In this document: positions 9,804 to 19,489 of the stretch, piece by piece
Position numbering within the stretch: position 1 is the first letter of the stretch
Layout of the letters: each line of letters opens with the position of its first letter
Assembly: GCA_963377175.1 (NCBI GenBank)
Contig: CAUJNA010002913.1
Span: 745,215 to 809,214 of the forward strand
Reading direction: 5' to 3'
From: Effrenium voratum
Taxonomy: Eukaryota; Sar; Dinophyceae; Suessiales; Symbiodiniaceae
Length of the DNA: 64,000 nucleotides
Notes under the pieces: model-generated
What the model saw: only the letters and a program-made list of their open reading frames with translations
What the model was told of the DNA's origin: nothing
Database searches by the model: none
Program-made: the position numbers and the translations under genes

Positions 9804-11875
9804 CTACATGTCATCGTCACTCCCGATACGCTGAGCTTTTTTCAAAGGTGCAGCTTTCTCAGGAGAATCACGAATCGTAGGTCTGGTTTTCAATGCTCTG
9901 CTAATTGCCTGCTGCATGCTCGATTCCAACTGGGTGGTCACAGAGGACACAATACCCTGGAGTTGCGAGGTAATGGCAGCCTGCATCTCATGCTGAGATT
10001 TCTCAATATGTTGTTGACCCTCAGTCAAAACCTGGATTTTCTGTTCCAGAGAATCGAGTCGCTTGTCTTGCTCTTCATGCTTGGTCTGGATAGGCCCCTG
10101 CGTCACACGTGGCGGAGGCATGATTGTTTTAGGCGCCGCGGCAGCCCATGGATCATTTACGAGCCAGGGGTCTGCAGTGCTAGAGGATGACTTGGTCTCA
10201 GGCGGCTTGCCGGCTAGCACAACGGCTGCGGTAGCCATCTGCTTTGGCTCTACTCTAGTGATGAGAATGGAGGCGCCGCCCAGTTGCACGCACCAAACAC
10301 TCGGTGCACTCCCTGCACCTACCAACCAAGTACGGTGATTAAGGCGTTTAATGGGTTTGAGCGCCCATTTCATTTCCGAACCCAATTCAGTCAGGGCATC
10401 ACGCGTGATTCCAGGCGGCAGGTGTGTGAGCTTATAGAGCTCTGTCACAGCAACTGGTTCTCTCCAACTCTCTCCAGGCCTGACCTTGTCATGGATGGCT
10501 TGTGCAGTGGCAGCAGTGGACCGAATGGCATAATTGGGCTTGCTCCCCCCTCCTCTTATAAATCCAAGGCGGGGGAGTCCCGCACATGTGGTTTCCATGC
10601 TCACACGGGTGCTATCTGTCATCCAGAACACAGGATAGCTGGTGTCGATGCTCCCAGTTGCACTGCGAGGAGTGACGTAGACGCTGCTGAATCCCGATAG
10701 TCGGAGCAAGTCATTCGTCGCACTGGTTGGTAGGCTTACCCAAACTTGGACAGTGGTGGAATCTGCCGGCGCACACCTGTCTTTATTCTTACGAAAAGAC
10801 CTACCCCAAACCGAGGTAATGAGAGGCTGAAGTTCCCCAAGGCGGTGAAGGATCACTTTTGCAGGTGCCTGTACCAGGTTTTTCCAAGCATCTGGCTGGA
10901 AATCTTCACTGTGCACAGTGAGCGAGCATGTGACGGTTTCTGCTACTGTCATTTTGAGCTGCGTCAATCCGAGTTTCACATGTTTTGAGCCCAATTGGTA
11001 CATCGTACCTCTGAGTAGCACACGGTCCTGAGTGCCTGCTGCAACAGCGGGAAATTCAATGGAATGCTTGGTAATTTGTGGATGGGAGCTGGGTCCTTCC
11101 CCTAGGATGATGACTGCGAGCTCATCTGGCGTAGATGGTGGCTGTGCAAGCCAGGGTACGGCCTCCGCGGATGACAGCAGGGCCACCCCTGTGGTTCTAG
11201 TACTGATTTCAGTGAGCAGATCGGCTGGGGAACAATCCGCATACTGAAAAGTGCCTGGCTCCAATTGGAAATCAGTCGCACGCGGCGCCACCACATTGGT
11301 ACCCTTCATGGGTTTCTTACTAGCCCTGCGGGACTGAGATTTACCCTTGCCTTTGCCCTTGTCCTCACCATAGAGATCAACCGTGTGCTTGGCTGCTAAA
11401 TCAATCAGAGCCAATTTCTGTTTTCCAAGAGAGGCTTCGTTTTCAAGCGTCACAATTTCAGCTTCCTCACATCTGGAGAGCAGCTCGTCAACCTTCTGCG
11501 CAATTCTATGCACTGGCACGCTCTGTTGCAAAAGGATGGTTGCACAACGATTCGGAAGATTCTTCGCCTTGCCGCCTCCCCGAATGCCTTGCGTTCTCAG
11601 AGAGACAACAAATGTGGCAAGGTGGTAGGCTTTGGTGTCCCAAGCAATTTGGCACCCGTTGACCCAGGGCTCCAAGGCGTCAAAGTCACCTTGGTCTTGG
11701 CGGTGCGCCGTACGGCATGCAGCTTGCAGGTCACAATGCATCTGTACATGAAGCACCCGTGCTTTGCTAGCCCCCGGCCATTTGACCCAGAGTTCAACGG
11801 AGCGTGGATCTGATGCAACCGAAGTGTGAATGGGGTTGAGGCAAACACCAATGACAGGATGCGAAGGTGGTACCG
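9804..11875 (-). CDS. LINE basic/coiled-coil protein (ORF1-like)
   Basis: Open frame of some 690 residues with no recognised enzyme. It begins out of frame with the DNMT reading (shift near 11870-11885) and reads VCLNPIHTSVASDPRSVELW onward. A basic GKGKGKSQSRRASKK patch lies near 11350-11310. The C-terminus (10090-9830) is strongly helical, with heptad-like Gln, Leu and Ile spacing (EEQDKRLDSLEQKIQVLTEG), and ends in an acidic DDDM. Basic patches with coiled coils are typical of the RNA-binding ORF1 proteins of LINEs, so an RNP-forming role is plausible. No zinc knuckle was seen. Confidence 0.6.
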
Positions 11876-13095
11876 CCGTCTCTCTGATTGAGTTGTTTGA
11901 TATCGAAATCAGGACCTAACGAGCGGACGCTGGCCTCACGGTACACATTGATCATCTGCTGCAGTTCACTGGCACACTCCAAGGCGAGCGGAGTTACGTT
12001 AGGAGACACACGCTGTATGCAAAAAATGAGACCATCCCACATCCACACGATGAAGCGCGAGTCTTCAAAATGGATGGTAGTGGGTATTACTCTATGCAAA
12101 CAGAACCTCAATTCTGCAATGCGAGCTGCCCCGACCTGCACAAAACGTAGCGAGACGAAATGCACCTGACAGTTTTCACGGATTTCAAAGTGCTCTGAGA
12201 CCCTGCGTGGCCCTCTCAGATCTGACAAGAAAATTTCATAGTCACGCTTTGGAAATTCAAGTAAATCCTGGATGAAGGCAACGGCCACAGGCTGGTTCAA
12301 TACCACCTCATAGCACTGAGTCTCAGTGGTGACAGTGACGGCCCATGTCACATCAATCGGGATGGTGGGAGAAATGTCATGTCGGGCTGCATCAACAACC
12401 ACCTGGGACCAACCATCACGTGTCAAGACACGGGCTTTGGTTGCCCTGATCCGCCTGTGCAGATAAGCACTTATATATTGCATCGGGTCTGTGGTGGGTG
12501 CACTCAAGATCCTACGGGCATGTCTGACAACGGCAACTCCTAGTACGTACAGCGCATGAACTGGCGCAATGAAGTTGCCAACGTGCCTGAAGGCCTGATT
12601 GACGTCGGCCGGCAAAGTAGCAGGCTCTTTCAAGCCATGGGCTATCAAGACCTGATAGGGTGAGAGAAAATGCGGCTTGCCATTGGTATGCTTTGCATCA
12701 AGGACCAACACTGCGAAAATGCCCTGTGTCTCGGCGAGATGAGTTCCAAGAAAGTGCTGTTGGCTGTAGGTGGCCATGATGGTTCCAAGACGATCGGTTG
12801 ACCGTATGGCACGAGCAGCTATGTTGCTGCAGCGGCGCTTGATCTTCATACTCTCAGGCAAGAACCTAGGGTCGTCATAAATTGCAATTGCAGACTCAGT
12901 GAGCTCCAAGCTTTGTCTGTGCTCCTCGTCAATGTCAAGATGCCACGCATCAAAGTTGGCGAGAGTCGGTTTACCCAAGGCGGTCCAGCGATAGCAAATC
13001 AACTCTTCGTCTTCCCCCCATTGCACACCGAAAAGAGCCAACCATCTAGGTCTGCCGGCTGGCACATGCTCATCAAGCATCGAAAACCTGCCCAC
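11794..13095 (-). CDS. LINE DNA methyltransferase, C-terminal part
   Basis: Continues the methyltransferase in another frame. AGRPRWLALF (residues 13-22) is a motif-VIII-like segment (QxRxR family position). A region of about 130 residues that would include the target-recognition domain follows, and then RHVGNFIAPVHALYVL (170-185), which matches motif X (GNxxxP). Motif X packs against motif I to close the SAM site. After motif X about 240 residues with no assigned function follow. The join to the N-terminal frame lies in a TTTT run at about 13081-13084: one base more would restore the frame, so this is a single-base deletion or a slippery site. Confidence 0.8.
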   Translation of the reverse strand: MGRFSMLDEHVPAGRPRWLALFGVQWGEDEELICYRWTALGKPTLANFDAWHLDIDEEHRQSLELTESAIAIYDDPRFLPESMKIKRRCSNIAARAIRSTDRLGTIMATYSQQHFLGTHLAETQGIFAVLVLDAKHTNGKPHFLSPYQVLIAHGLKEPATLPADVNQAFRHVGNFIAPVHALYVLGVAVVRHARRILSAPTTDPMQYISAYLHRRIRATKARVLTRDGWSQVVVDAARHDISPTIPIDVTWAVTVTTETQCYEVVLNQPVAVAFIQDLLEFPKRDYEIFLSDLRGPRRVSEHFEIRENCQVHFVSLRFVQVGAARIAELRFCLHRVIPTTIHFEDSRFIVWMWDGLIFCIQRVSPNVTPLALECASELQQMINVYREASVRSLGPDFDIKQLNQRDGGTTFASCHWCLPQPHSHFGCIRSTLR

Positions 13096-14477
13096 GCAGC
13101 GGCGTTCCGAATGTGAATGAAATCCGGATGCTCTGTGATAGTGGAAACATTCTCGACTGCGATCATGGCCGGTCTACAGAGCTGGGCAGCTTCAATGACA
13201 TCCAACCACAATCTACCACTTTCTGTTCGGAAGCCAGACTGACCTCCTGCTCTGGACCAGGGTGGGCACGGGCAGGACACCGTCCAGAAATTGGCATGCG
13301 TGCAGCTATGGAGTAGTGCAAGGGTGCCCACAGTGACATCCTTTCTCCAATAGAGATGCTGACCACATTCGTAGGCACCGGAAGCTGAGGGGAGCTGATC
13401 CCCTTGCAAATGGATGCCGCCATGATTCCTCATGTGTGTTTCAGCAGCACTTACGCTGTTATCGATGCAGGCTACGGTGCTGATTGGGACCTGGAGGTCT
13501 TTGAGGTGCCTAACGGCATGTGACCAACCACCAATGCCTCCTGCAAATACGTCCATGACCCTCAAGGCACTTGGCTTGGGTGTACCTGGCTCATGGCACA
13601 TGAATGCCGTGTCCTGCTGGCAGTGTATTTGGCGCTCCTCATTGAGCACCTCAATTTGCACATTGGTGAGGATGAGCAAACAGTGCACTGAGGTCGCAAC
13701 TGGGAATGGGTCCAGTGTGTCGATCCATGCTATCATGTCACTCTGGAGTATGCCGGTAGGATTCGGGTCTTCACGGTGCGCAGGAAACTCCGAGAGCTGT
13801 GCAAGGTAAACAAGCCTGCCCCCTTGACTTCTGGTCAAGGTCCAGTTCATGACGCAAACGTGGGCAGTGCCTCCAATATCCCAAAGCGGGTCACGAACCG
13901 AAAGGCACCCCCTACCAAAGAGCCACTGCTCGGTTGGGATTTCCGACTGCTCTGGCCGCTGTTTAGGATGTGCACTCCGTGAGCGGAGTCTCTTCATCCC
14001 GCCTGAGATTCCCTGGTCCTTCAAGCGGAGCACCTTCTTGCAAAGGGCAGTCACTGGGGTCTCCAAGTCTAGATAAAGGCTGTTAGAAGTGCAGTGAACA
14101 AATCTCTTCAGCTGGAGGTAAACAAGGATGTCTCTCAACTTGAAATGACAACTCACTGTCATGACCATGGATTTGGTGGCACCAGGCAACACCACCCAAA
14201 GATCTACTGTCAAAGGGGATTGGCTGGGTCGGATGCCCGTAGTAGAGCCTTCATGTTCTGGATTACCTGTCAAAATGCGCGCCCGGGAGCAAAAAGGCAG
14301 CAACGGCATGCTCTGCAAATCGAAACAGGCACTCTGATTTGATGTTAGGTCGTCGTGATTCTCTTCTGCAATTTCACCGTATGACGGAACAACTGGCGAA
14401 TGCAGATTGTTTTCCAATCTCTTCCTCTCTTCCTGCTGCAAAAGCGTGCAAGTTTCCAAGAAACCGTGATGGTGCAC
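12999..14477 (-). CDS. LINE cytosine-5 DNA methyltransferase, catalytic part
   Basis: The enzyme family transfers a methyl group from SAM to C5 of cytosine in DNA. Motif I is MDVFAGGIGGWSHAV (residues 308-322), an acidic motif II is ACIDNS (336-341), motif IV with the catalytic Cys is SCPCPPWSRAGG (401-412), and motif VI is AVENVS (440-445, the ENV triad). The order and spacing are right for a C5 methyltransferase. The Cys-Pro-Pro-Trp variant of the Pro-Cys-Gln motif is unusual. About 300 residues precede motif I with no recognised domain. The catalytic motifs are intact, but the reading frame shifts downstream (about 13083) and upstream (about 14430-14470). It is embedded between LINE segments and in the same orientation, so it belongs to the element, not to the host. 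Confidence 0.87.
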   Translation of the reverse strand: MHHHGFLETCTLLQQEERKRLENNLHSPVVPSYGEIAEENHDDLTSNQSACFDLQSMPLLPFCSRARILTGNPEHEGSTTGIRPSQSPLTVDLWVVLPGATKSMVMTVSCHFKLRDILVYLQLKRFVHCTSNSLYLDLETPVTALCKKVLRLKDQGISGGMKRLRSRSAHPKQRPEQSEIPTEQWLFGRGCLSVRDPLWDIGGTAHVCVMNWTLTRSQGGRLVYLAQLSEFPAHREDPNPTGILQSDMIAWIDTLDPFPVATSVHCLLILTNVQIEVLNEERQIHCQQDTAFMCHEPGTPKPSALRVMDVFAGGIGGWSHAVRHLKDLQVPISTVACIDNSVSAAETHMRNHGGIHLQGDQLPSASGAYECGQHLYWRKDVTVGTLALLHSCTHANFWTVSCPCPPWSRAGGQSGFRTESGRLWLDVIEAAQLCRPAMIAVENVSTITEHPDFIHIRNAAAWAGFRCLMSMCQPADLDGWLFSVCNGGKTKS

Positions 14478-15576
14478 GTTGGGAACGTGCCCTGGTCCTC
14501 AGCATTACACGGAAAGGCAGAAGATGCGTAATGTGTTTGCACACCTGAGCGTCGGGTTTGCGTCTCAGGCTGCGTTTCATGCTCGTCCTGTTGGTGTATT
14601 TCCCCTAAGGGGAGGGCACCATCAAACGTCCAATTCGTGGCGGAGTCAAACGCACAAGGCCAAGAGATATCTGTGCAACTCTTGGTCGTGTTGATGAGCT
14701 CAACGATGCTATCATGCTTATTGGGTGCACTCTTGCGTGATCTGTCGAATGCACACAAAGCAAATGATGGCGGCACACCGGATCCAATATTGGTCACGAG
14801 GTGTGCAAGATGATGTTCTTGCGGCTCTCCGATGGCAAATGGGATTCCCATTGCCTTGTCTCTAAGTGATTCGCTCGCGTGACAAACAGGCCGTGTCACG
14901 TGCTCTGCATGCGGCTCACTGGCGGGCCCGTCTGACACTGCTTCCTTGATCTCTATAGAGGCGCACGTTTGCCACTGAGGCAACACCACATGTTGGGATT
15001 GTGGTGCACTAGGTGCAGACAGGCAGTGCCATGGCTCTGGATTGGGGCCTTCCTTGTCTTTTGAACCTTTGGATGTGGCCCTGGGGGCAAAAGCCGTGAT
15101 GCCGTACCTAGTGACCTGCAGGGTCGTAGAGAGCAAGGGCAACACACGATCTGACAGGCTGATCCACTTGGTTTTGGATTTCACTCTATAACCAGAGATG
15201 GCTCCTAGCGCTCTAAAGACCACGGAATGCACGGTGTCTGCAAAGCGCACAGGGCAGGCGATGCGACGGCCCTCAAACACAATGCACACGGTCTTATTGA
15301 AGGCACCAGCTTCGAAGAAACCCTGCAGACTATCCTCGAGATGATTTTCCCTTGGCGTGGAAATCAAGCCATAGCTGTGTCCTTCAAGTTGCGCTCGTGG
15401 AGTCATGCGAAAAGCACTGAGATCCATCCAAAACCACTCACGGGTACCATGACAAGGCGTGGATTCACAACCAAGCGAGGGGGAGGCAACACGGTTCCCA
15501 TGCGGGGGAATGAGAGTCGGCACTGATGCCTTTGGCCTATGCAGAATGCCATGGCTCAATTCGTCCTTAAGAAACA
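14345..15576 (-). CDS. LINE N-terminal region, unknown function
   Basis: First open frame of the element. The first ATG is at about 15576 (MFLKDELSHGIL), although the frame is open back to the insertion point at 15642. The product, about 410 residues, is rich in Ser, Pro, His and Arg. I recognise no domain. It joins the methyltransferase frame through a frameshift between 14477 and 14345, where both frames overlap. It may be a leader domain of the DNMT protein. Confidence 0.5.
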
Positions 15577-15642
15577 TGGCGCCCCCACCCCATCTACCTA
15601 AGTCAACCAAGCTACCACGCGAAGGTTTGAGCCGCAAGCTTG

Positions 15643-15657
15643 CCAGTCTGCATCTGA
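15643..15657 (+). repeat. LINE target-site copy 3 (5' flank of the LINE)
   Basis: Identical to 3827-3841 and 3895-3909. It joins directly to the copia RNase H codons (FETFSDADW on the minus strand). Confidence 0.85.
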
Positions 15658-16410
15658 AAATGTTTCAAACAAACCATGGTCCACAATCTGTTTCTGCGCC
15701 ATGACACTGAAACCAACAGGAGTAAAACTCAACTTCAAAGTGTAGTCGGCTGTTGCAACCAAATATCCACTCATCTTCTTTGCAAGCCTCCATGTTGACT
15801 CAGTCGCACACCCCACCTGTGATGTAAGTCGCTTTGTTGCAAACTGGATGTCGGGGCGGCCGATGCACAAGTACAGCAAAACACCGATAATGCTGCGCAA
15901 CTCTGAATGCTGAGTGTGTGGGAGCTCCTGCTCATGAGAGCTTTGTTTCAAGTCTGCAACTGAGGTCGGCACACCGTGTCGCCCTGACCTAATTTTCAGC
16001 TTCTGCGAAAGAGTTTCCACGTGCTTGTTTGTGACTTCAATTAGCAAACCATCATGCTCCAACACATGAGTTCGTTTGAGAAACTTCAGTGACTCTCCCA
16101 CTTCTGCAATGCACTCAAAAGAAACATCGTACTTCTTCTCCATGCCTTTCACATATGTATCACGAAACCATGAACGCCTGCACAGCAAAAGCATGTCATC
16201 CACATGACACAGAATCAGATACCCTTCACTTGTTCTGAAGAGATTTGGCGCTGCTGCACATGTTGCGATATCAAACTCAGTCTCCATGTGCTTCTGAAAC
16301 TGTCGGAACGCTTCTTGTTTTGTACGCATGGTCAGCTGTATCAGCTCGATGTGGATCTTGCCTTCCACGAAATGCTGTGCAAATGTCACACCAGGTTGGA
16401 ACGGCAAGTG
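15658..16410 (-). pseudogene. copia-1 reverse transcriptase, C-terminal half, and start of RNase H
   Basis: The minus strand shows the second half of a copia RT: HVDDMLLL (catalytic motif, Asp-Asp intact, around 16200), LKFLKRTHVLEHDG, YLCIGRPDIQFATKRL and the start of RNase H at FETFSDADW. The N-terminal half of RT (motif with F/V-D-V-x-x-A-F-L) is absent; upstream sequence runs into an unrelated Gln/Glu-rich frame. After SDADW the frame enters the LINE and stops. Confidence 0.8.
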
Positions 16411-16412
16411 TG

Positions 16413-17081
16413 TCAAGCAATGTGCTTCTTGTTCAGCTCGACCAGGAGGCTTTGGAACTGTCTGTTGTTCTGGCACTCGTGTTCTGTCGCTTCCTTCGAC
16501 CTTTGGGCAACCATGTTTGACCAGTCCACATGCTGTTGTGTTGCAAACTGCATCAAGCGCTGAAAACATCTCTCAATCCCATCAAACACAACTCTGTCTC
16601 CAGCGATCACAACCTCTTGCTGCAGCGGGCCTACAGGCTCAAGGGGTTCCAGGCTTGACTCACCACGGCCATCTGGTTCTTCTTGCATTTGCACCTCGTC
16701 CTGATTCTGCGGTTCCGGGCCTTTCACCGTTGTCGCACGCTCACCGATGTGAGCTGGTGTGTCAACACTCTCACTTGAAGTGACTTCAATGCCCAGCGTG
16801 ATATGCGAAACCAAACCTTCACTGAGCAAAACCACCAACTCATATTCATTGTGCTGCTCGTCAACCCAATCATCAAGGCGCTCAATCTCATGTATCTTGT
16901 CACATAGTTCGACCAAAAACCACTCAGGGCTGAACTGCTGATCACCATACCTTCTGCGAACGCCACTTCTGCACATCAAATGCCATGGATGGGTCAACAT
17001 GCTGTGCAGAAATGCCATACCACAGGTTCCAACCGTATGTGTACTCTTCCAGCATGCCTGGAGGATTTGCACGTAGAGCAC
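16413..17081 (-). pseudogene. copia-1 linker region, Glu/Gln-rich
   Basis: Open frame with an acidic, polar composition (IGERATTVKGPEPQNQDEVQ) between the protease-like region and the RT fragment. No integrase HHCC or DDE signature is present. It probably marks the joint of an internal deletion that removed integrase and the first half of RT. Confidence 0.45.
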
Positions 17082-17727
17082 GAGCGTCTGCTGTCTCTAC
17101 ACGCCTCACAGATGCACGCACTGCAAGGCACTTCCCTTTGTACTCAACCGGCACATCGACTCCTTTTCCTGAGTGAACATGCAAATTACTGCCATCACCA
17201 TCTTTCTTGATTTCCCAGCCATGTTGGAATAGCTGTCCAAGACAAAGCAACGGTCCTGTGACATTCGCCACCACTGCGTTGTCAACCACAACCACATCTG
17301 CTTGACTTCCATCACCAATCCGAACTGCATCCAGAAAGGTAAACTCTGTTTTCCTGAATCCCTTCGTGGCAATCACGTTGCCTTGCGCGTCTCTCGCTCT
17401 GACCGGCACATTGCCTGTCCCTGCGCTCTCTGCATAGTTCAAAGGTATGGCAGTACTGTCTGATCCACCGCCCATTATCACAAGCTCTTCAAACTGCGTC
17501 CTCTTTTTGCTGCTGCCTTGCAACACACGAACATGTTTCATGTCGCTGCTTGAGTCCAACGCCGAATAGCCAGGACCACAAACTGCTGAATCTGCACCTG
17601 AAGGCGCTACCCCACGCTGCAAACTGCTCATGCTCATATAGGACATGCTACCATTGTAGGCGCACACATTGTCCCATGTACACACAGCACTGTCACACAG
17701 CTCTTTGCTATGAAAATCTGCACACAA
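16942..17727 (-). pseudogene. copia-1 protease-like region
   Basis: The frame contains EELVIMGGGSDSTAIPL and, 60 residues later, VVANVTGPLLCLGQLFQHGWEI, the layout of the aspartic protease region of dinoflagellate copia polyproteins. The position of the catalytic Asp-Ser/Thr-Gly reads GGG, so the catalytic Asp is lost. The protease would have cleaved Gag-Pol. It sits just downstream of the Gag zinc knuckle, as expected. Confidence 0.6.
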
Positions 17728-17869
17728 ACCACTGCATTGCTCATGAACAATGGGCCGGTGTCCTGTATGTGGTTGATGTCCTTGTTGCGGTTACACCTGT
17801 CTGTGATGCTGAAGGCCCAAGTGTTGAAGCCCTCAAGCCCTGTGCGTCATCTGTCACCTGATTCACACT

Positions 17870-19034
17870 TCCACCTTTCTGTCCATGATCACGTTGCTTC
17901 TTGTAGCAATCCTTTTCCTAATGTCCAGCTTTGAAGCAATATCTGCAAACGTTGCTGTCAGCCTGCTTGCCCTTTGATCCCTTTCCTTTGCCAGTGAAAT
18001 AACCACCTTTCTGCTGCTGTTTGCCAAAGCCCTTGGAGTTGTAGTTGCCATCGTGCTTGGACTTCCCAAACGACTTTCCTTTGTTCTTTGATTTGCCTTC
18101 GGAATCAAAGACATACTTGCCCTTCTTGCCTTTGCCCTTGTTGTAATCGCCACGCTTGCCATAGCACTTGGTGCGGTCAACTTGCATGTCATCAGTATCG
18201 TCTTGTTGAGACCCACGCAAACCATCTGTCAGCGTTGTTGTTCCAAACTTGGCATGGTCCATTTCTGCTGAGACCTATCGAATTTTAGGACCAACTCCCT
18301 TAAATCATCATAATCCACCTGCTCATCTGCTGATGCCAAAATGTAGCTCTTCAAAACGCCAGTAACGCATCGCAAAAGAACTGCTGCTTTCAGATCGTCT
18401 TGCAAAACGCGTCCTGTAGTCACCTCGTACTGGGTGAAGCACTTCTCCAGATCCAGAGTCTGAGGGAGTAGAGGATCACGGATCGTGAACGTGGTTGGAG
18501 TGCTCTCATCACTTGTCTCAAACCTTCGTACCCGCTGTTGCTGTTCACCTGCTTCAAAATCTGAAGCGCACGTCCCTGCAAAAGTGATGCAAGCAACGAG
18601 TACAAAAAATACCACGCTGTCGAGTCTCTTCTGTTTGGTTTGTTCAATTGGTTTCATCATCCAAGTTCTGTTCAATATGCACCAGAAACTGCTGTAAGAA
18701 ATTGTTTCACGGATTCCAACAAACATGCCAAAGCGAAAATTCATCTTCGCGTGGCTTTGCCTCAAAAGCCTTTGGCCGCGGTAACAACTTAAGCGGATCT
18801 ACATCACCACGCTTGTTTTGCATCGACATGGCCAACTGCGAAATTGCTTGCGCTGAAATTGTGGTAGTTGCTTGCAGCGACTGCGTCAGATGTGCCACTG
18901 CGCCTGTTGAACTTGCTGAAGCTGTAACAACCGAATTCAGACATTCGTCCAACTGCTTGTGCCAAATCATCCACCGTAACTGCTCTTCCTGCAGCCATTG
19001 GACTTCCTGGGCCACCTTCGGTGGCAGATGCCAT
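17870..19034 (-). pseudogene. copia-1 Gag with zinc knuckle
   Basis: Starts with ATG at 19034 (MASATEGGPGSPMAAGR). The reading moves through three frames (shifts near 18930, 18720 and 18600). Gag-like segments include FEAKPREDEF and RALQILKQVNSNSGYEGLRQ. A Lys/Gly-rich stretch (18230-17960) leads to the CCHC knuckle CRYCFKAGH-EKDC (17948-17907), which is broken by a TAG directly after the His. Gag would form the particle and bind RNA through the knuckle. Confidence 0.75.
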
Positions 19035-19068
19035 TGCTGCAACGAATGGGCCCCGGCTCAGACCGGCA

Positions 19069-19080
19069 GCTCCGGTACCA
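19069..19080 (-). promoter_or_regulatory. Primer-binding site of copia-1
   Basis: The minus strand reads TGGTACCGGAGC immediately after the 5' LTR. TGG is the complement of the tRNA CCA end, and the motif resembles the TGGTATCAGAGC primer site for the 3' end of initiator tRNA-Met, with two differences. Confidence 0.55.
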
Positions 19081-19240
19081 TGATTAGCCTAGCGCAAAAG
19101 CACCTTTGTGGCTTGATCTGCAAGAAAGCCTTCGGTATCACAGGCGTGTTCATTCACGCTCATGCAAACACTAGCACAAAACTCAACATGCAACTCAAGG
19201 GTGATTTATACACTTGTGTACACGCAGTAAAAGTCAATCA
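19081..19240 (-). repeat. 5' LTR of copia-1
   Basis: 160 bp. It carries TATAAAT at 19204-19210 on the minus strand and would drive transcription toward lower coordinates. About 98% identical to 2071-2229. Confidence 0.9.
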
Positions 19241-19245
19241 AAATC
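19241..19245 (+). repeat. Target-site duplication of copia-1, right copy
   Basis: AAATC, identical to 2066-2070. Confidence 0.85.
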
Positions 19246-19489
19246 TGTACCTGACCTTGCGAAAGAGCTGCGCCTGCCACGACATCTGCACCTGACGTTG
19301 CCAAGGTGCTGCCATGAAATCTGTACCTGACCTCCATAGCCAAATTAGATTCATTGATGGAAAGGACAGATAGACAGATAACACTGTAGGTTAGAAATAC
19401 CAGCGAAGCCGGGGGCCAGAAGTTTCAAAAATACAAAAACAATAGTTTGCTTATCTTGCTTCTCTTGACTATTGTTTACTTACTATTTC
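19246..19489. other. Short spacer between copia-1 and the pyrimidine tract
   Basis: Contains three short imperfect repeats of ATCTGYACCTGACSTT (near 19243, 19282 and 19319), including the copy that supplied the AAATC target. No gene is seen. Confidence 0.5.

Larger units (their letters stand above)
3910..15642 (-). mobile_element. DNMT-carrying LINE (APE-type non-LTR retrotransposon with RNase H)
   Basis: About 11.7 kb. The A-tail is at 3910-3920, and a 15-bp target duplication lies at 3895-3909 and 15643-15657. The minus-strand order is N-terminal region (15576-14345), cytosine-5 DNA methyltransferase (about 13560-12500), linker and coiled-coil protein (to 9804), APE endonuclease (9777-7801), reverse transcriptase (7797-5870), zinc motif and RNase H with C-terminal domain (to 4112). 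Endonuclease plus RT plus RNase H is the layout of I/R1-like LINEs. Capture of a DNMT by LINEs has been described for Symbiodinium (de Mendoza and colleagues, 2018), and this copy fits that description. There is almost no 5' leader (about 65 bp before the first ATG), so the 5' end may be slightly truncated. No spliced leader was seen there. Confidence 0.88.
2071..19240 (-). mobile_element. Ty1/copia LTR retrotransposon (copia-1), disrupted by a nested LINE
   Basis: The ends are two direct repeats of about 160 bp (2071-2229 and 19081-19240) that start TG and end CA and are flanked by the 5-bp duplication AAATC (2066-2070, 19241-19245). Read on the minus strand the order is Gag, zinc knuckle, protease-like region, C-terminal part of reverse transcriptase, RNase H, then a C-terminal extension. 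The order PR-RT-RH and the copia-like RT/RH motifs place it in Ty1/copia. No integrase is visible and the N-terminal half of RT is missing, so the copy could not have moved by its own enzymes. Without the LINE-derived insert (3842-15642) the element is about 5.4 kb. Confidence 0.9.

Noticed and set aside
12999..14477. The DNA methyltransferase as a host DNMT gene
   Set aside because: It has no introns, lies inside the LINE target duplication and is flanked in the same orientation by the coiled-coil, endonuclease and RT segments.
15600..15642. Spliced-leader relic at the 5' end of the LINE (CGGCTCAAAC)
   Set aside because: Only the short GGCTCAA core matches, and the flanking bases do not. 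Too weak to claim.
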